Below are positions 47,858 through 56,446 of a stretch of 64,000 nucleotides of DNA, in pieces (positions within the stretch are counted from its first letter, which is position 1; every line of letters starts with the position of its first letter). Source of the DNA: an uncultured Paracoccaceae bacterium (lineage in GTDB: Bacteria; Pseudomonadota; Alphaproteobacteria; Rhodobacterales; Rhodobacteraceae); the NCBI GenBank assembly GCA_951812615.1, contig CATOSU010000003.1, positions 434,001 to 498,000 of the forward strand. The letters run 5' to 3'. Below the pieces are notes generated by a model. It saw only the letters and a program-made list of their open reading frames with translations. It was not told the origin of the DNA and did not search any database. The translations under genes and the position numbers were made by a program.

Positions 47858-48729
47858 TGATTCAGCGCCCCGCTCAGTGCAAGGGAGAGCTCAGCGATGG
47901 CCGCTGCGGTGCGCGGGCCAAAGCCCAGCAGGTGCGATCCGTCCATCCGGATCACCAGCCGCGTCTGCGCAGCCGGTGTCGGCGCGATGGCCGGCAGGGC
48001 AAACAGGTCTTCGTCCGTGATCATGTGCGGACCGGTACGGTCCATCATCAGTACCGCCTCGGGCGCGGCGGTAACGACGGCTTCGTCCGACACCGGTTTG
48101 TACCCGGTAAAGCCCGTCAGTGCGTTTTCCGCCCCGGCCAGCTCCAGTATCGCCGCCACCGCTGTGTCATCGCCGGCAGCGATCAGCCGGCCGTTCTGGT
48201 TGCTCATGACAAACATGACCCGTGGCGCAGGACCGTTGGACAAGGCTGCGGCATTTGCCACCGCCACGTCGATTTCCTGACGCACCTTTTCGATCAGCGC
48301 GCCGGCCTCTGCTTCCGCGTTCAGCGCTTTGCCCACATCGCGGATCTTTGTCAGCACACCCTCGGTGGAAAATTGCTCGGCAATGACCACCAGCCGCACA
48401 TCGGCCGAGGTCAGAACCTGCCGCGTCTCCGGCGGGCCGAACCCCTCGGAGGCCAGAACAAGATCCGGCGACACCGACAAAACGCCTTCGGGCGACAGCG
48501 CGCGCGCATACCCGACATTCTTCAGGTCGTTGGCCTCGGGCGGGAAGGTGGACGTGCTGTCACGGGCGACCAGCCTGTCCTGCTGTCCCAGCGCATAGAC
48601 AATCTCGGTCACCGCACCGCCAATACTGACGATGCGCTGTGCCTGAGGTTCGGCGGCAGGGGCGGGGCCGGCAATCGCCGCAACGACAGCGAAGGCGGCG
48701 GCTCGCATAACAGTCCGGCGCGCCGGCAT
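47854..48729 (-). CDS. hmuT: heme ABC transporter periplasmic binding protein
   Basis: The 291-residue protein is a class III substrate-binding protein with an N-terminal signal peptide (MRAAAFAVVAAIAGPAPAAEP). It begins the mature part with QRIVSIGGAVTEIVYALGQQDRLVARDSTSTFPPEA and contains PDLVLASEGFGPPETRQVL, the pattern of HmuT/ChuT heme carriers. It hands heme to HmuUV. It overlaps hmuS at its start (TGATG) and hmuU at its end. Confidence 0.92.
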   Translation of the reverse strand: MPARRTVMRAAAFAVVAAIAGPAPAAEPQAQRIVSIGGAVTEIVYALGQQDRLVARDSTSTFPPEANDLKNVGYARALSPEGVLSVSPDLVLASEGFGPPETRQVLTSADVRLVVIAEQFSTEGVLTKIRDVGKALNAEAEAGALIEKVRQEIDVAVANAAALSNGPAPRVMFVMSNQNGRLIAAGDDTAVAAILELAGAENALTGFTGYKPVSDEAVVTAAPEAVLMMDRTGPHMITDEDLFALPAIAPTPAAQTRLVIRMDGSHLLGFGPRTAAAIAELSLALSGALNQ

Positions 48730-49775
48730 CAGGCTGGCTCCTTCTCAGCAATGCCCGGCAGGTCGGCGACAATACGGTTCCATTCGGGCCAGTGATCGCG
48801 CGCTTTTGTCCGGCGGCCAAACATCTGGTAGATCAGCCCGCCCTCGGCATCGAAGGTTTCGACAGAAATCGCGTCGCCGCGCTGCGTCGGTTTGTTCACG
48901 GCCCAGACCTCGGCAATGTGATCCTGCCGCAAATGCATGTTGAACCCCGGATCGAGAACATTCTGCCACGGCCCCATCGGTCTCAGGGTTCCGATCAGGC
49001 CACCGTGGATCTCAATGCATCCGCGGTTGCCGACGAAGAACATGATTTCCACACCGCTGCCGGCGAGCGTTTCCAGAAGCGTGTTGGCAGCCGCGATTTC
49101 CAGCTGCCGGGCCAGCGGTTCGCCGGCGATCCGATAGGCACCGAGCCGGTTCATCTTCAGCTTGGATGTCAGCCGCAGGAACTGGTGCGTGTCGGTCATC
49201 CGGGCCCATTCCCGGCGCAGAGTATCTGCCCTGGCCGGATCGGCCTTTGGCGCCTCGGCCGGCTTGCGGTCCCCGACGGACAATGTGTCGGACTGTTCTT
49301 CGTGGCGCAGGTCCGACACCAGCCGGTCCCAATGGGTCAGGTCCGCGTCACCCTGCAGATGGATCTTGTGCACTGCATCGCCGGCGGCATCAAAGACCTG
49401 AATGCTGCGCCGTACCCCTGAGTCGGTTTCGGTTTCGACCGCATAGGCCGTGACCCAGTGCACCGGAAACATTCGCAGGTCGATGGCGTCGTTGAGAATC
49501 ATCGCAGCGTGCTGGCCCGAGTGAAAATTTTCATAGACGCCGACTTTTTCGATCACGCAGCCGTCGTTGCGGGTCAGTGCCATGACCTCGCCCAGCCCGG
49601 TGATCATCGGCATGAGGGCATCGGGGTGGGATGCAATCCGGGTCGCGCCGCGGGCGGCGATCAGCTGCGCTTCGCTGACGCCGATCTTGTTGGCCAGAAC
49701 TCGGTTTCGCAGGCCGGAGTTGGTTTCGCAGGCTGCGCGTATATCGACGCCGGTCCGGGGGCGTGTTTCAGTCAT
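48729..49775 (-). CDS. hmuS: hemin-degrading factor HmuS/ChuS type
   Basis: HmuS/ChuS proteins bind heme in the cytoplasm and either degrade or traffic it. The 348-residue protein shows the two-fold repeat of this family: the first half has MITGLGEVMALTRNDGCVIEKVGVYEN, and the second half has TNLLETLAGSGVEIMFFVGNRGCIEIHGGLIGTL-like blocks ending WNRIVADLP. The start ATG 49775 is preceded by GAGGCAGAG; an earlier in-frame ATG at 49862 would read through two hairpins and is less likely. It is the first gene of the hmuSTUV operon. Confidence 0.92.
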   Translation of the reverse strand: MTETRPRTGVDIRAACETNSGLRNRVLANKIGVSEAQLIAARGATRIASHPDALMPMITGLGEVMALTRNDGCVIEKVGVYENFHSGQHAAMILNDAIDLRMFPVHWVTAYAVETETDSGVRRSIQVFDAAGDAVHKIHLQGDADLTHWDRLVSDLRHEEQSDTLSVGDRKPAEAPKADPARADTLRREWARMTDTHQFLRLTSKLKMNRLGAYRIAGEPLARQLEIAAANTLLETLAGSGVEIMFFVGNRGCIEIHGGLIGTLRPMGPWQNVLDPGFNMHLRQDHIAEVWAVNKPTQRGDAISVETFDAEGGLIYQMFGRRTKARDHWPEWNRIVADLPGIAEKEPA

Positions 49776-49817
49776 CTCTGCCTCGTCTGCAGCTTCAGTT
49801 TCAGTGATGTCTGGCTG

Positions 49818-49866
49818 AGCAGGCGCAAAAGCGCCTGCTTTGGCTGCAGATTTGCCGGGCAAATCT
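49818..49866. promoter_or_regulatory. two inverted repeats in the hmuS/receptor divergent region
   Basis: Between the divergent hmuS and TonB-receptor genes, 49818-49839 has 9-nt arms AGCAGGCGC/GCGCCTGCT with an AAAA loop, and 49848-49866 is a perfect 19-bp palindrome AGATTTGCCGGGCAAATCT. They lie in the presumed 5' leader of hmuS. They could be a repressor site or an RNA structure controlling translation. A weaker relative of the operator at 45890 may be present at 49871-49889 (GTTGACTGTTTTAATCGGT). Confidence 0.5.
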
Positions 49867-49990
49867 CAATGTTGACTGTTTTAATCGGTTATATTAGATG
49901 CCTCAAGCCGAAATTGTACTCGGTTCCATAAACCGCGCCAGCGCACAGGCCAGCCTCCGGTCCATCCATCCATTTGAGAGGGACATAGAA

Positions 49991-52015
49991 ATGGTTGCGC
50001 GCACGCACGGGAAAATACTGCTGGGTACGGCTTCTGGCCTGGCCATCGGGCTGATGTCAGCATCGGTCCGGGCACAGGACCTCGACGAGGGCGAATATCT
50101 GGGCGAAATCGAACTGGGCACCGGAAAACGGGAGGTCAGGACAGAGACCGCTGTGCCGGTCACCGAGATCAATCAGGATGAGATCAACGACCGTCAGGCC
50201 AACACCGTTGCTGAACTGATTGATTCGGTTCCCGGTGTGACGCTGGTGAACGGGTCGACGCCGCAGGGATCGGGGATCAACATCCGCGGTTTCGGTGCCA
50301 CAGATACCTACGGCACCGACCAGAAGGTGCTGGTGCTTGTCGATGGGGCGACTACCGGTGCCGAGGAACTGTACCGGATCAGCAATCAGATCTTCACCGA
50401 CCCGCAGCTTTACAAATCAGTCACGGTCAACCGCGGGACGGTGGGCAGCTTCGAATACGGTTCCGGCGTGGTCGGCGGCGTCGTCATCCTCGAAACCAAG
50501 GATGCCTCCGATTTCACCGGCGGCGAAGTCGGCCTGCGGTTCAATCAGGTTCTCGAAGCCGCCAGCAACGGACCGGGTTTCGTCACTTCGTCTATCCTCG
50601 CGTGGCAGCCGACCGAGAACCTCGAACTGTTGCTGAATTACACGCTGCGCGATCAGGACGACCTGACCGACGGCGCCGGAAACACCATCCCCAACAGCGC
50701 GTTTCGCCTGCCGTCCTATCTGATCAAGCTCAGGTACAGCTTTGGCGACAATCTGGACCATTCGGTCACGGCTTCTCTCAACTCCAGCACCTCGGCCGAG
50801 CGCGATGTTCCCTATGACACATTCGCAACGACAGGCGGGACGTTTGGAAACGTGGACCGGGACATCGAAACCACAGTCGCCGGCCTGCACTACCGGTATC
50901 AGCCGGTCGGCAACGATCTTGTCGATGTCAGCGTCAACCTGACCTATTCCGATCAGGAGATCGACAGCACCTACATCACCGGGTCATGCTCTGGCTTCAC
51001 CGGCTGCGATGCAGTTGTTGCGCCGACCGGGGATGCGGACCACCGATATGAAACCACCAAGCTGACGGCCAAGAACACGGCCTATTTCCAAACCGGCGGG
51101 ATGTCGCATGATCTGCGCACGGGTATCGAGCTGATCCACAAGAAACGGCTGGATGCACCCTCGGCGCCGGGCGGTACGGACAACCGCCTTGCGTTCTTCG
51201 CTGTCGATGACATCGATTTCGGCAACGGGTTCACTATGTCGCCTGTGGTCCGCTGGGAAACCCAGCAGATCGAAGGCTCGTCTGTGCCCAACAACGGATC
51301 CTATGACAACAGTGCGCTGATGGGCGGGTTGTCGTTGCGCTATGAGTTCAACAGCGGCTTTGCCGTATTTGGCAGCGCCGCTTACACCGCATCCATGCCG
51401 ATCATCGACGATCTGGGCACGCCGGCCTTCATGACTCAGCCTGAAAAGTCGCGCACCTACGAATTGGGCATGGCCTATGCGGGAACCGATATCCTTGCAG
51501 CCGGCGATGCGATCCGGGCCAAGCTCAGCGCGTACCGCACATCCCTGTGGGACAACACATCCTACACGGACGCGGCGCGGGTTCCGCTTTTGGAGGTCGA
51601 GGTCGAAGGCATCGAACTCGAAGCCTCTTATGCCATGCAGTCCGGGTTTTACGCGGACTTGAACGCCAACATCATCGACGGCACTGAAACGGATGCCTAT
51701 GGCGTCCAGAGCCGCTGGCGCAGCGCGCCTGCCGATCAGGCGCGGCTGACATTGGGCCGGCGCTTTGGGGACATGTGGGATGTCAGTTGGGAACTCGTCG
51801 GCAATCGCAGCGTCACGGACTCTGCTGGCGTTCGAACGCCCGGGTTCGGTGTGAACAACCTGCGCGCCACGTATCGGCCGCAGGGCGCTATCTGGGACGG
51901 GGCAGAGGTCCGGCTTGGGATCGAAAACGTCTTTGATCACGCCTACACGCCTTATCTGTCAACCCGCCCGGCGCCCGGGCGGACCGTCAAACTGACCCTG
52001 TCGAAAACGTTCTGA
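49991..52015 (+). CDS. TonB-dependent outer-membrane receptor, probably for heme
   Basis: The 674-residue protein starts at ATG 49991 (GAGAGGGAC upstream) with a signal peptide ending near SVRA. Just after it comes DLDEGEYLGEIELG, in the TonB-box position. The plug shows ELIDSVPGVTLVNG and GINIRGFG, with VNRGTVGSFEYGSGVVGGVV, and the barrel ends in a phenylalanine (LSKTF). Heme is suggested by the divergent hmuSTUV genes; a FRAP/NPNL heme motif was not seen, so the ligand is inference. Confidence 0.88.
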   Translation: MVARTHGKILLGTASGLAIGLMSASVRAQDLDEGEYLGEIELGTGKREVRTETAVPVTEINQDEINDRQANTVAELIDSVPGVTLVNGSTPQGSGINIRGFGATDTYGTDQKVLVLVDGATTGAEELYRISNQIFTDPQLYKSVTVNRGTVGSFEYGSGVVGGVVILETKDASDFTGGEVGLRFNQVLEAASNGPGFVTSSILAWQPTENLELLLNYTLRDQDDLTDGAGNTIPNSAFRLPSYLIKLRYSFGDNLDHSVTASLNSSTSAERDVPYDTFATTGGTFGNVDRDIETTVAGLHYRYQPVGNDLVDVSVNLTYSDQEIDSTYITGSCSGFTGCDAVVAPTGDADHRYETTKLTAKNTAYFQTGGMSHDLRTGIELIHKKRLDAPSAPGGTDNRLAFFAVDDIDFGNGFTMSPVVRWETQQIEGSSVPNNGSYDNSALMGGLSLRYEFNSGFAVFGSAAYTASMPIIDDLGTPAFMTQPEKSRTYELGMAYAGTDILAAGDAIRAKLSAYRTSLWDNTSYTDAARVPLLEVEVEGIELEASYAMQSGFYADLNANIIDGTETDAYGVQSRWRSAPADQARLTLGRRFGDMWDVSWELVGNRSVTDSAGVRTPGFGVNNLRATYRPQGAIWDGAEVRLGIENVFDHAYTPYLSTRPAPGRTVKLTLSKTF

Positions 52016-52072
52016 GAGGGTTCGTCGGCAGAATAAGGTCTTTGTTTCTGCAACATGAAGGAAAACTGGAAA

Positions 52073-52360
52073 ATGATGAAATCCCGGTCCCGCTTCGACA
52101 CGCCAAACGGATCGAAATACCTTCAACAGCTCTGCAAGCATTTCGCGCACAAGGTCGCGGTTGAATACGACAACACCAGAGGAAAGGCCGATCTGCCTCC
52201 GGGGCCGGCGATGTTGCTGGCGGATGAAACCGGGCTGACCATGACCGTGAACGCCGAAGACGCGCAGGGACTGGCGCTGGCGCAACACATCTTCGAGGCT
52301 CATCTGATCCGGTTCGCCTTTCGGGAAGACCTCAAATCGCTCACCTGGAATGAGGTTTGA
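52073..52360 (+). CDS. DUF2218 family protein
   Basis: This small cytoplasmic protein has 95 residues from ATG 52073, and the open frame allows an earlier ATG at 52055. FDTPNGSKYLQQLCKHFAHKVAVEYD and a C-terminal FEAHLIRFAFREDLKSLTW are the hallmarks of DUF2218, a family recurrently found near siderophore or heme receptor genes. The function is unknown. It sits between two TonB-dependent receptor genes. Confidence 0.85.
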   Translation: MMKSRSRFDTPNGSKYLQQLCKHFAHKVAVEYDNTRGKADLPPGPAMLLADETGLTMTVNAEDAQGLALAQHIFEAHLIRFAFREDLKSLTWNEV

Positions 52361-52446
52361 TGCCGGCGGGCTGACTGGCTGATCCGGAGACCGGCACACC
52401 GGCACGCGACGGTCTGTTGACGGTAGGGGTCTGCGTCAAAAAGATA

Positions 52447-52465
52447 GTTGATAAATTCTGTCAGA
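52447..52465. promoter_or_regulatory. putative operator upstream of the second receptor
   Basis: GTTGATAAATTCTGTCAGA matches the 19-bp palindrome at 45890 in 13 of 19 positions, including the whole TCTGTC core, and lies 93 bp before the second receptor start. This suggests the same regulator controls both iron operons. Confidence 0.5.
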
Positions 52466-52558
52466 TAAAATATCCCACGCGGCAGCTAGGCACCAGGGCT
52501 CGCGTGGCCCCTTCGGATCTCAGCCAGAAATCAAGAATGAATTCCTGGGATTCGGACA

Positions 52559-54526
52559 ATGAAACACTCGCTCAGAGTCACTCTGCTGCTCACCACCTGC
52601 CTTGTCGCTGCCGGAGCGGCGCGTGCCGATGACGAAGAAGAGGGCGAGTTTCTCGGAGAAATCCGCATCGAGGCCGAACCGGCGCAGTCGGTGCTGGGGA
52701 ACCTCGAAATCACGTCCGAGGACATCCGCCGACAAAACCCCTCGACGGTGCGCGACGTGTATCAGAACGAAACGGCGGTCACCGTCAGCGGCGGAGCGTC
52801 GATCGCCCAGAAAGTTTATGTCTACGGTATCGAAGAAAGCCTGCTCAGCGTAACGATCGACGGCGCCCGGCAGAACAAATCGGCATTCCACCACACCGGA
52901 AACGTGCTGATCGATCCCAGCCTGCTCGAAGCCGTTGACATCACCTCGGGTCTGGCGCCCGCGGATGCCGGGCCGGGCGGGCTTGGCGGCTCGATCGCGT
53001 ACAAGACCAAGGATGTCGAAGATCTGTTGGACGAAGGCGACAATTTCGGCGGTTACTTCACGCTTGGCGGCGGCACAAACGGCTATGGCTACCGCAGCAA
53101 TCTGGTTCTGTATGGCCGCGAAAGTGGCTTTGAATACCTGCTGAGCGGCGCAATCCACCAGGGCAGCGATTACAAAGACGGCGCAGGGGTCACGGTTGAA
53201 GGCACCGAGCAAAAGATCTCTGATTACATGGCCAAATTCGCGTACACCACCGAAACCGGGCACCGGGTCTCCTTCACGGCATCCCAGACCGAAGATACCG
53301 GGCTGCGCGCAGCACAGACGGGACCCGGCGGATTGCTGTTCACCCGACCGGACTTTGCCGGCCTGACCACCGGCCCCAACACGCTGATCGAAGGGCTGTC
53401 GCGGCGAACGTCTTACTCGCTGACCTACACCAACGAAACGCCCACCGAATGGTTCGATCCGTTCTTCCAACTGGCGTATAACGAGCAGGAAATCGACGCC
53501 GGCGGCGTACGTGGCATCAACACCAGCTTCAGCGGGACGTTCAAGAACGTGTTCCGGCTGAGCAACGGCACGGTCACCGCAGGTATCGACTTCTTTGACG
53601 AAGGCGCCGAAGGCTGGACCGATGCGCCCATCCTTTTCACCGGCATTGAAACATTGCGCAGCGTCGGTGTCTTTGCACAGGCCCGACAGGATCTGAGCCC
53701 GCGCGTGTCCGTTTCCTACGGCGCGCGCTATGACTGGCAGGAATTCGAGGGGGCCGATAACACAACCAACATCAAGGATGACGGGTTTAGCGCCAATGGC
53801 GCGGTCGACGTCATTCTCAGCGACACGCTGACCTTGAACGCCGGTCTGGCCTCGACCTGGGGCGGCTTCGATCTGGGCGAAGCGGCGCTGGTCAACTTCT
53901 TCACGCCGTGGACATATAATGGTTTCACGGCCTCGCGCAGCACCAGCGCCCGGATTGGTCTGCGGTTTGACAACGGTCAGTGGACCGCACGCGGCGCCCT
54001 GTTCCGCACCGAGATTGACGACATCAACGCCGTTCTGCCCATCGGCGGCGACCGGGGCGCCACCACCGATATCCTCAGCCAGGGTTTTGACGGCTCGGTC
54101 GGCTATTTGTGGAACAGCGGCTTTGCCCGGCTGAATTACACCTATGCGGACGTGACCTCGTCGGACGTGCCGATCGGCTCCACAGCCTATTACCTTGGCC
54201 GGCCCGTCGGCCATCAGTTCGCGCTGGAAGCCGCATGGCAGCCTTCGGTTGACTGGATGGTTGGCGGCAGCCTGCGGTTTGCACCGGAATATGACGATGT
54301 TGACACCGCCACGATGACGCCGCTTCCGGCCTATCAGGTTCTGGATCTCTACGCGGAATACGTGCCGCCGCGCATGGAAATTGTCACGCTGCGTCTGGAT
54401 GTGCGCAACCTGTTTGACGAAACCTATGTCGCACGCGGCTCTGACGGTGCCGGATCGACCGGTACACCAATCGCGCTCAACGAGCCCGGCCGGACCATCA
54501 GCCTGTTTGCCACGGTGAGGTTCTGA
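52559..54526 (+). CDS. TonB-dependent outer-membrane receptor
   Basis: The 655-residue protein has a signal peptide (MKHSLRVTLLLTTCLVAAGAARA) and then DDEEEGEFLGEIRIEAEP, close to the start of the other receptor. The plug shows TVRDVYQNETAVTV and a KVYVYGIEESLLSVTIDGARQN run, and the barrel ends in phenylalanine (ATVRF). The plug sequence is distinctive for heme or hemoprotein receptors (YGIEESLLSVTIDGARQ resembles HmuR/HutA-like proteins), but the ligand is not certain. It begins the downstream operon with exbB, exbD and tonB. Confidence 0.87.
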   Translation: MKHSLRVTLLLTTCLVAAGAARADDEEEGEFLGEIRIEAEPAQSVLGNLEITSEDIRRQNPSTVRDVYQNETAVTVSGGASIAQKVYVYGIEESLLSVTIDGARQNKSAFHHTGNVLIDPSLLEAVDITSGLAPADAGPGGLGGSIAYKTKDVEDLLDEGDNFGGYFTLGGGTNGYGYRSNLVLYGRESGFEYLLSGAIHQGSDYKDGAGVTVEGTEQKISDYMAKFAYTTETGHRVSFTASQTEDTGLRAAQTGPGGLLFTRPDFAGLTTGPNTLIEGLSRRTSYSLTYTNETPTEWFDPFFQLAYNEQEIDAGGVRGINTSFSGTFKNVFRLSNGTVTAGIDFFDEGAEGWTDAPILFTGIETLRSVGVFAQARQDLSPRVSVSYGARYDWQEFEGADNTTNIKDDGFSANGAVDVILSDTLTLNAGLASTWGGFDLGEAALVNFFTPWTYNGFTASRSTSARIGLRFDNGQWTARGALFRTEIDDINAVLPIGGDRGATTDILSQGFDGSVGYLWNSGFARLNYTYADVTSSDVPIGSTAYYLGRPVGHQFALEAAWQPSVDWMVGGSLRFAPEYDDVDTATMTPLPAYQVLDLYAEYVPPRMEIVTLRLDVRNLFDETYVARGSDGAGSTGTPIALNEPGRTISLFATVRF

Positions 54527-54575
54527 TCCGCGGTTCCGCGGCCGTCAAAAAACTCAACTGCCAAGAGGATTTGCA

Positions 54576-55013
54576 ATGCTTGCCCGTACAACCAAACTCA
54601 GCCTGATCGCCGCCATTGCCGGTGCAATGCACCTGGTGCCCGGACCGGCTATGGCAGAAGAGGCGCGGGCGCCCGGTATTTCGATCGAACTCAGCGCGGG
54701 CGAGGACGTGGGAAGCGCTTGCAGGTTAAGCTTTCTCATCACCAACGGGCACCCGGCCGGCATCGCTCAGGCTGTGTACGAGGTTGTGCTGTTCGGCCCG
54801 AATGGCGGCGTTGCACAGATGACACTGCTGGATTTCCGTGACCTTCCAGCAGGGCGTCCGCGCGTCCGCCAGTTTCAGTTCGACAAGCTGGCCTGCGCGG
54901 ACATTCCGCGCATCCTGATCAACGGGGCTGAAACCTGTGCCGGCGCCCCGGACGGCGGATGTATCGACAATCTCCTCGTGAGCACGCGCACAGGAACGGA
55001 GCTGATCGGATGA
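54576..55013 (+). CDS. small secreted protein with four cysteines, unknown function
   Basis: The 145-residue protein has a clear signal peptide (KLSLIAAIAGAMHLVPGPAMAEE), and the mature part carries four cysteines (Cys49, Cys107, Cys121, Cys129), suggesting two periplasmic disulfides. I do not recognise a family. VYEVVLFGPNGGVAQMTLLDFRDLPAGRPRVRQFQF is its core. It is 49 nt after the second receptor and shares ATGA with exbB, so it is part of the TonB operon. Confidence 0.8.
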   Translation: MLARTTKLSLIAAIAGAMHLVPGPAMAEEARAPGISIELSAGEDVGSACRLSFLITNGHPAGIAQAVYEVVLFGPNGGVAQMTLLDFRDLPAGRPRVRQFQFDKLACADIPRILINGAETCAGAPDGGCIDNLLVSTRTGTELIG

Positions 55014-55684
55014 ATTTGATAGGTGCGATCGGAACCGGGGTCGCCGAGATCCTAGGCCTCGGCGGCCCCGTCGTTGCCTTGCTGGCTGTCACGTCGATCC
55101 TGACCGCGAGTCTGATCCTCTACAAGCTCTGGCAGTTTCAGGCGTCGGGTGTCGGGCGTCACAAGCGGCTGGCCGAAGCTGTCGCCGCCTGGGATGCCGG
55201 TGACCGGTCAACGGCGCTGTCCATGCTGGAACCCAGCACCAGTTATCTGGTGCCGGTTGTGCGGACGGCGTTTGCGACGACCGGGCCGCAGGCCTCCGAA
55301 AGAGCCGACGCCGAGGCCGAAGATCGCTTTGCCCGGCTCGAACGCGGACTCAGCGCGCTCGATATGGTGTCGCAGCTTGCGCCGCTATTGGGGTTGTTTG
55401 GCACGGTACTGGGCATGATCGAAGCCTTTCAGAAACTGCAGAGCGCCGGGAACTCCGTTGATCCGTCCCTGCTGGCCGGTGGTATCTGGGTCGCCTTGCT
55501 GACCACCGCGGCCGGGCTGGCGGTGGCAATACCCACGTCGCTGGTTCTCAGCTGGTTCGAGGCCCGGATGCGGCGCGAGCGCGTTTTTGCAAACCGGGCC
55601 CTGCGCACGGTCTTTGCACCCGGTCAGCGGCAGGCAGAGATCGCCCGGGCATCTGCAGGGGCGGCGCACGCCCATGGCGCTTAG
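55010..55684 (+). CDS. exbB: ExbB-type proton channel of the TonB motor
   Basis: ExbB forms a pentamer in the inner membrane that uses the proton motive force. The 224-residue protein has a first helix around residues 18-38 and two further helices, with SALDMVSQLAPLLGLFGTVLGMIEAFQ near 113-139 and LLTTAAGLAVAIPTSLVLSWFEARM near 163-187. This is the MotA/TolQ/ExbB signature. The start ATG 55010 overlaps the preceding gene, and exbD overlaps its end. Confidence 0.92.
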   Translation: MNLIGAIGTGVAEILGLGGPVVALLAVTSILTASLILYKLWQFQASGVGRHKRLAEAVAAWDAGDRSTALSMLEPSTSYLVPVVRTAFATTGPQASERADAEAEDRFARLERGLSALDMVSQLAPLLGLFGTVLGMIEAFQKLQSAGNSVDPSLLAGGIWVALLTTAAGLAVAIPTSLVLSWFEARMRRERVFANRALRTVFAPGQRQAEIARASAGAAHAHGA

Positions 55685-56057
55685 CTCCGTCCTCCGCCGC
55701 CGCAGGCGATTGTCGATGACGTCCCTGATCGACGTCATCTTCCTGCTGCTGCTGTTCTTCATGCTGTCCTCGACCTTTTCCAAGTTCGGTGAAATCGAGC
55801 TGAACGCCGCGGGGCAGGGTGGCGTCGGCAAGGTCGAGATGCAGCCCTATTTCCTGTCGATGCGCGCCGGTGGCCTGATGATGAACGGGGTTCCTGTCAC
55901 GCTCGGGGATTTGCCCGAAACCGTTGCGGTGGATCAGGAAGCGACCGAACGCCTTGTTCTGATCAGCTTGTCGGAACGAACAACTTCGCAGGAACTGGTC
56001 GACGTTCTGACGGTGTTGCACGGGATTGCCGGGGTCCGCACGATGGTGCTGCAATGA
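55674..56057 (+). CDS. exbD: ExbD, first copy
   Basis: The 127-residue protein has a short cytoplasmic arginine-rich N-terminus, one membrane helix SLIDVIFLLLLFFMLSSTF (17-35), and a periplasmic tail of about 90 residues. Asp20 in the helix is the family's essential proton-path residue and is present. Its gene overlaps exbB by 11 nt and the second exbD by 4 nt. Confidence 0.92.
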   Translation: MALSSVLRRRRRLSMTSLIDVIFLLLLFFMLSSTFSKFGEIELNAAGQGGVGKVEMQPYFLSMRAGGLMMNGVPVTLGDLPETVAVDQEATERLVLISLSERTTSQELVDVLTVLHGIAGVRTMVLQ

Positions 56058-56446
56058 ACCTCGCTCCGACACGGTCCTCCGGGGGCAAGGAGCCCACCAT
56101 TGCGCTGATCAATATCGTCTTCCTGATGCTGATCTTCTTCATGATCGCGGGCACTCTGGCCCCGCCGATCGACAAATCGCTTTCTCTGGTCCGGACCTCG
56201 GAACTGGATCCGCGGGACCCGCCCGACACGCTGGTTATCCATGCCGATGGCAGGCTCTGGCTGCGCGGGATCGAATTGACCTCGGTCGAAGCGTATATGG
56301 AACGGCTGACCGATGACGACCGCAGCGCGGTTCGTGTCGTGCCGGACAGGGATCTGCCGGCCTTGCGGCTGATGGAACATATCGCGGTGATGCGGGCCGG
56401 CGGGGCAGATCGGGTTCTGCTGGTGACGGAGCGCGCGCTGGAATGA
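56054..56446 (+). CDS. ExbD-family protein with Asn at the membrane Asp position
   Basis: The 130-residue protein has the same layout as the first ExbD, with helix ALINIVFLMLIFFMIAGTL (17-35) and a periplasmic domain. At residue 20, where ExbD has the essential Asp, it has Asn (codon AAT). It overlaps the first exbD by 4 nt and tonB by 4 nt. Such copies may form mixed dimers with the first ExbD; that is inference. Confidence 0.9.
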   Translation: MNLAPTRSSGGKEPTIALINIVFLMLIFFMIAGTLAPPIDKSLSLVRTSELDPRDPPDTLVIHADGRLWLRGIELTSVEAYMERLTDDDRSAVRVVPDRDLPALRLMEHIAVMRAGGADRVLLVTERALE

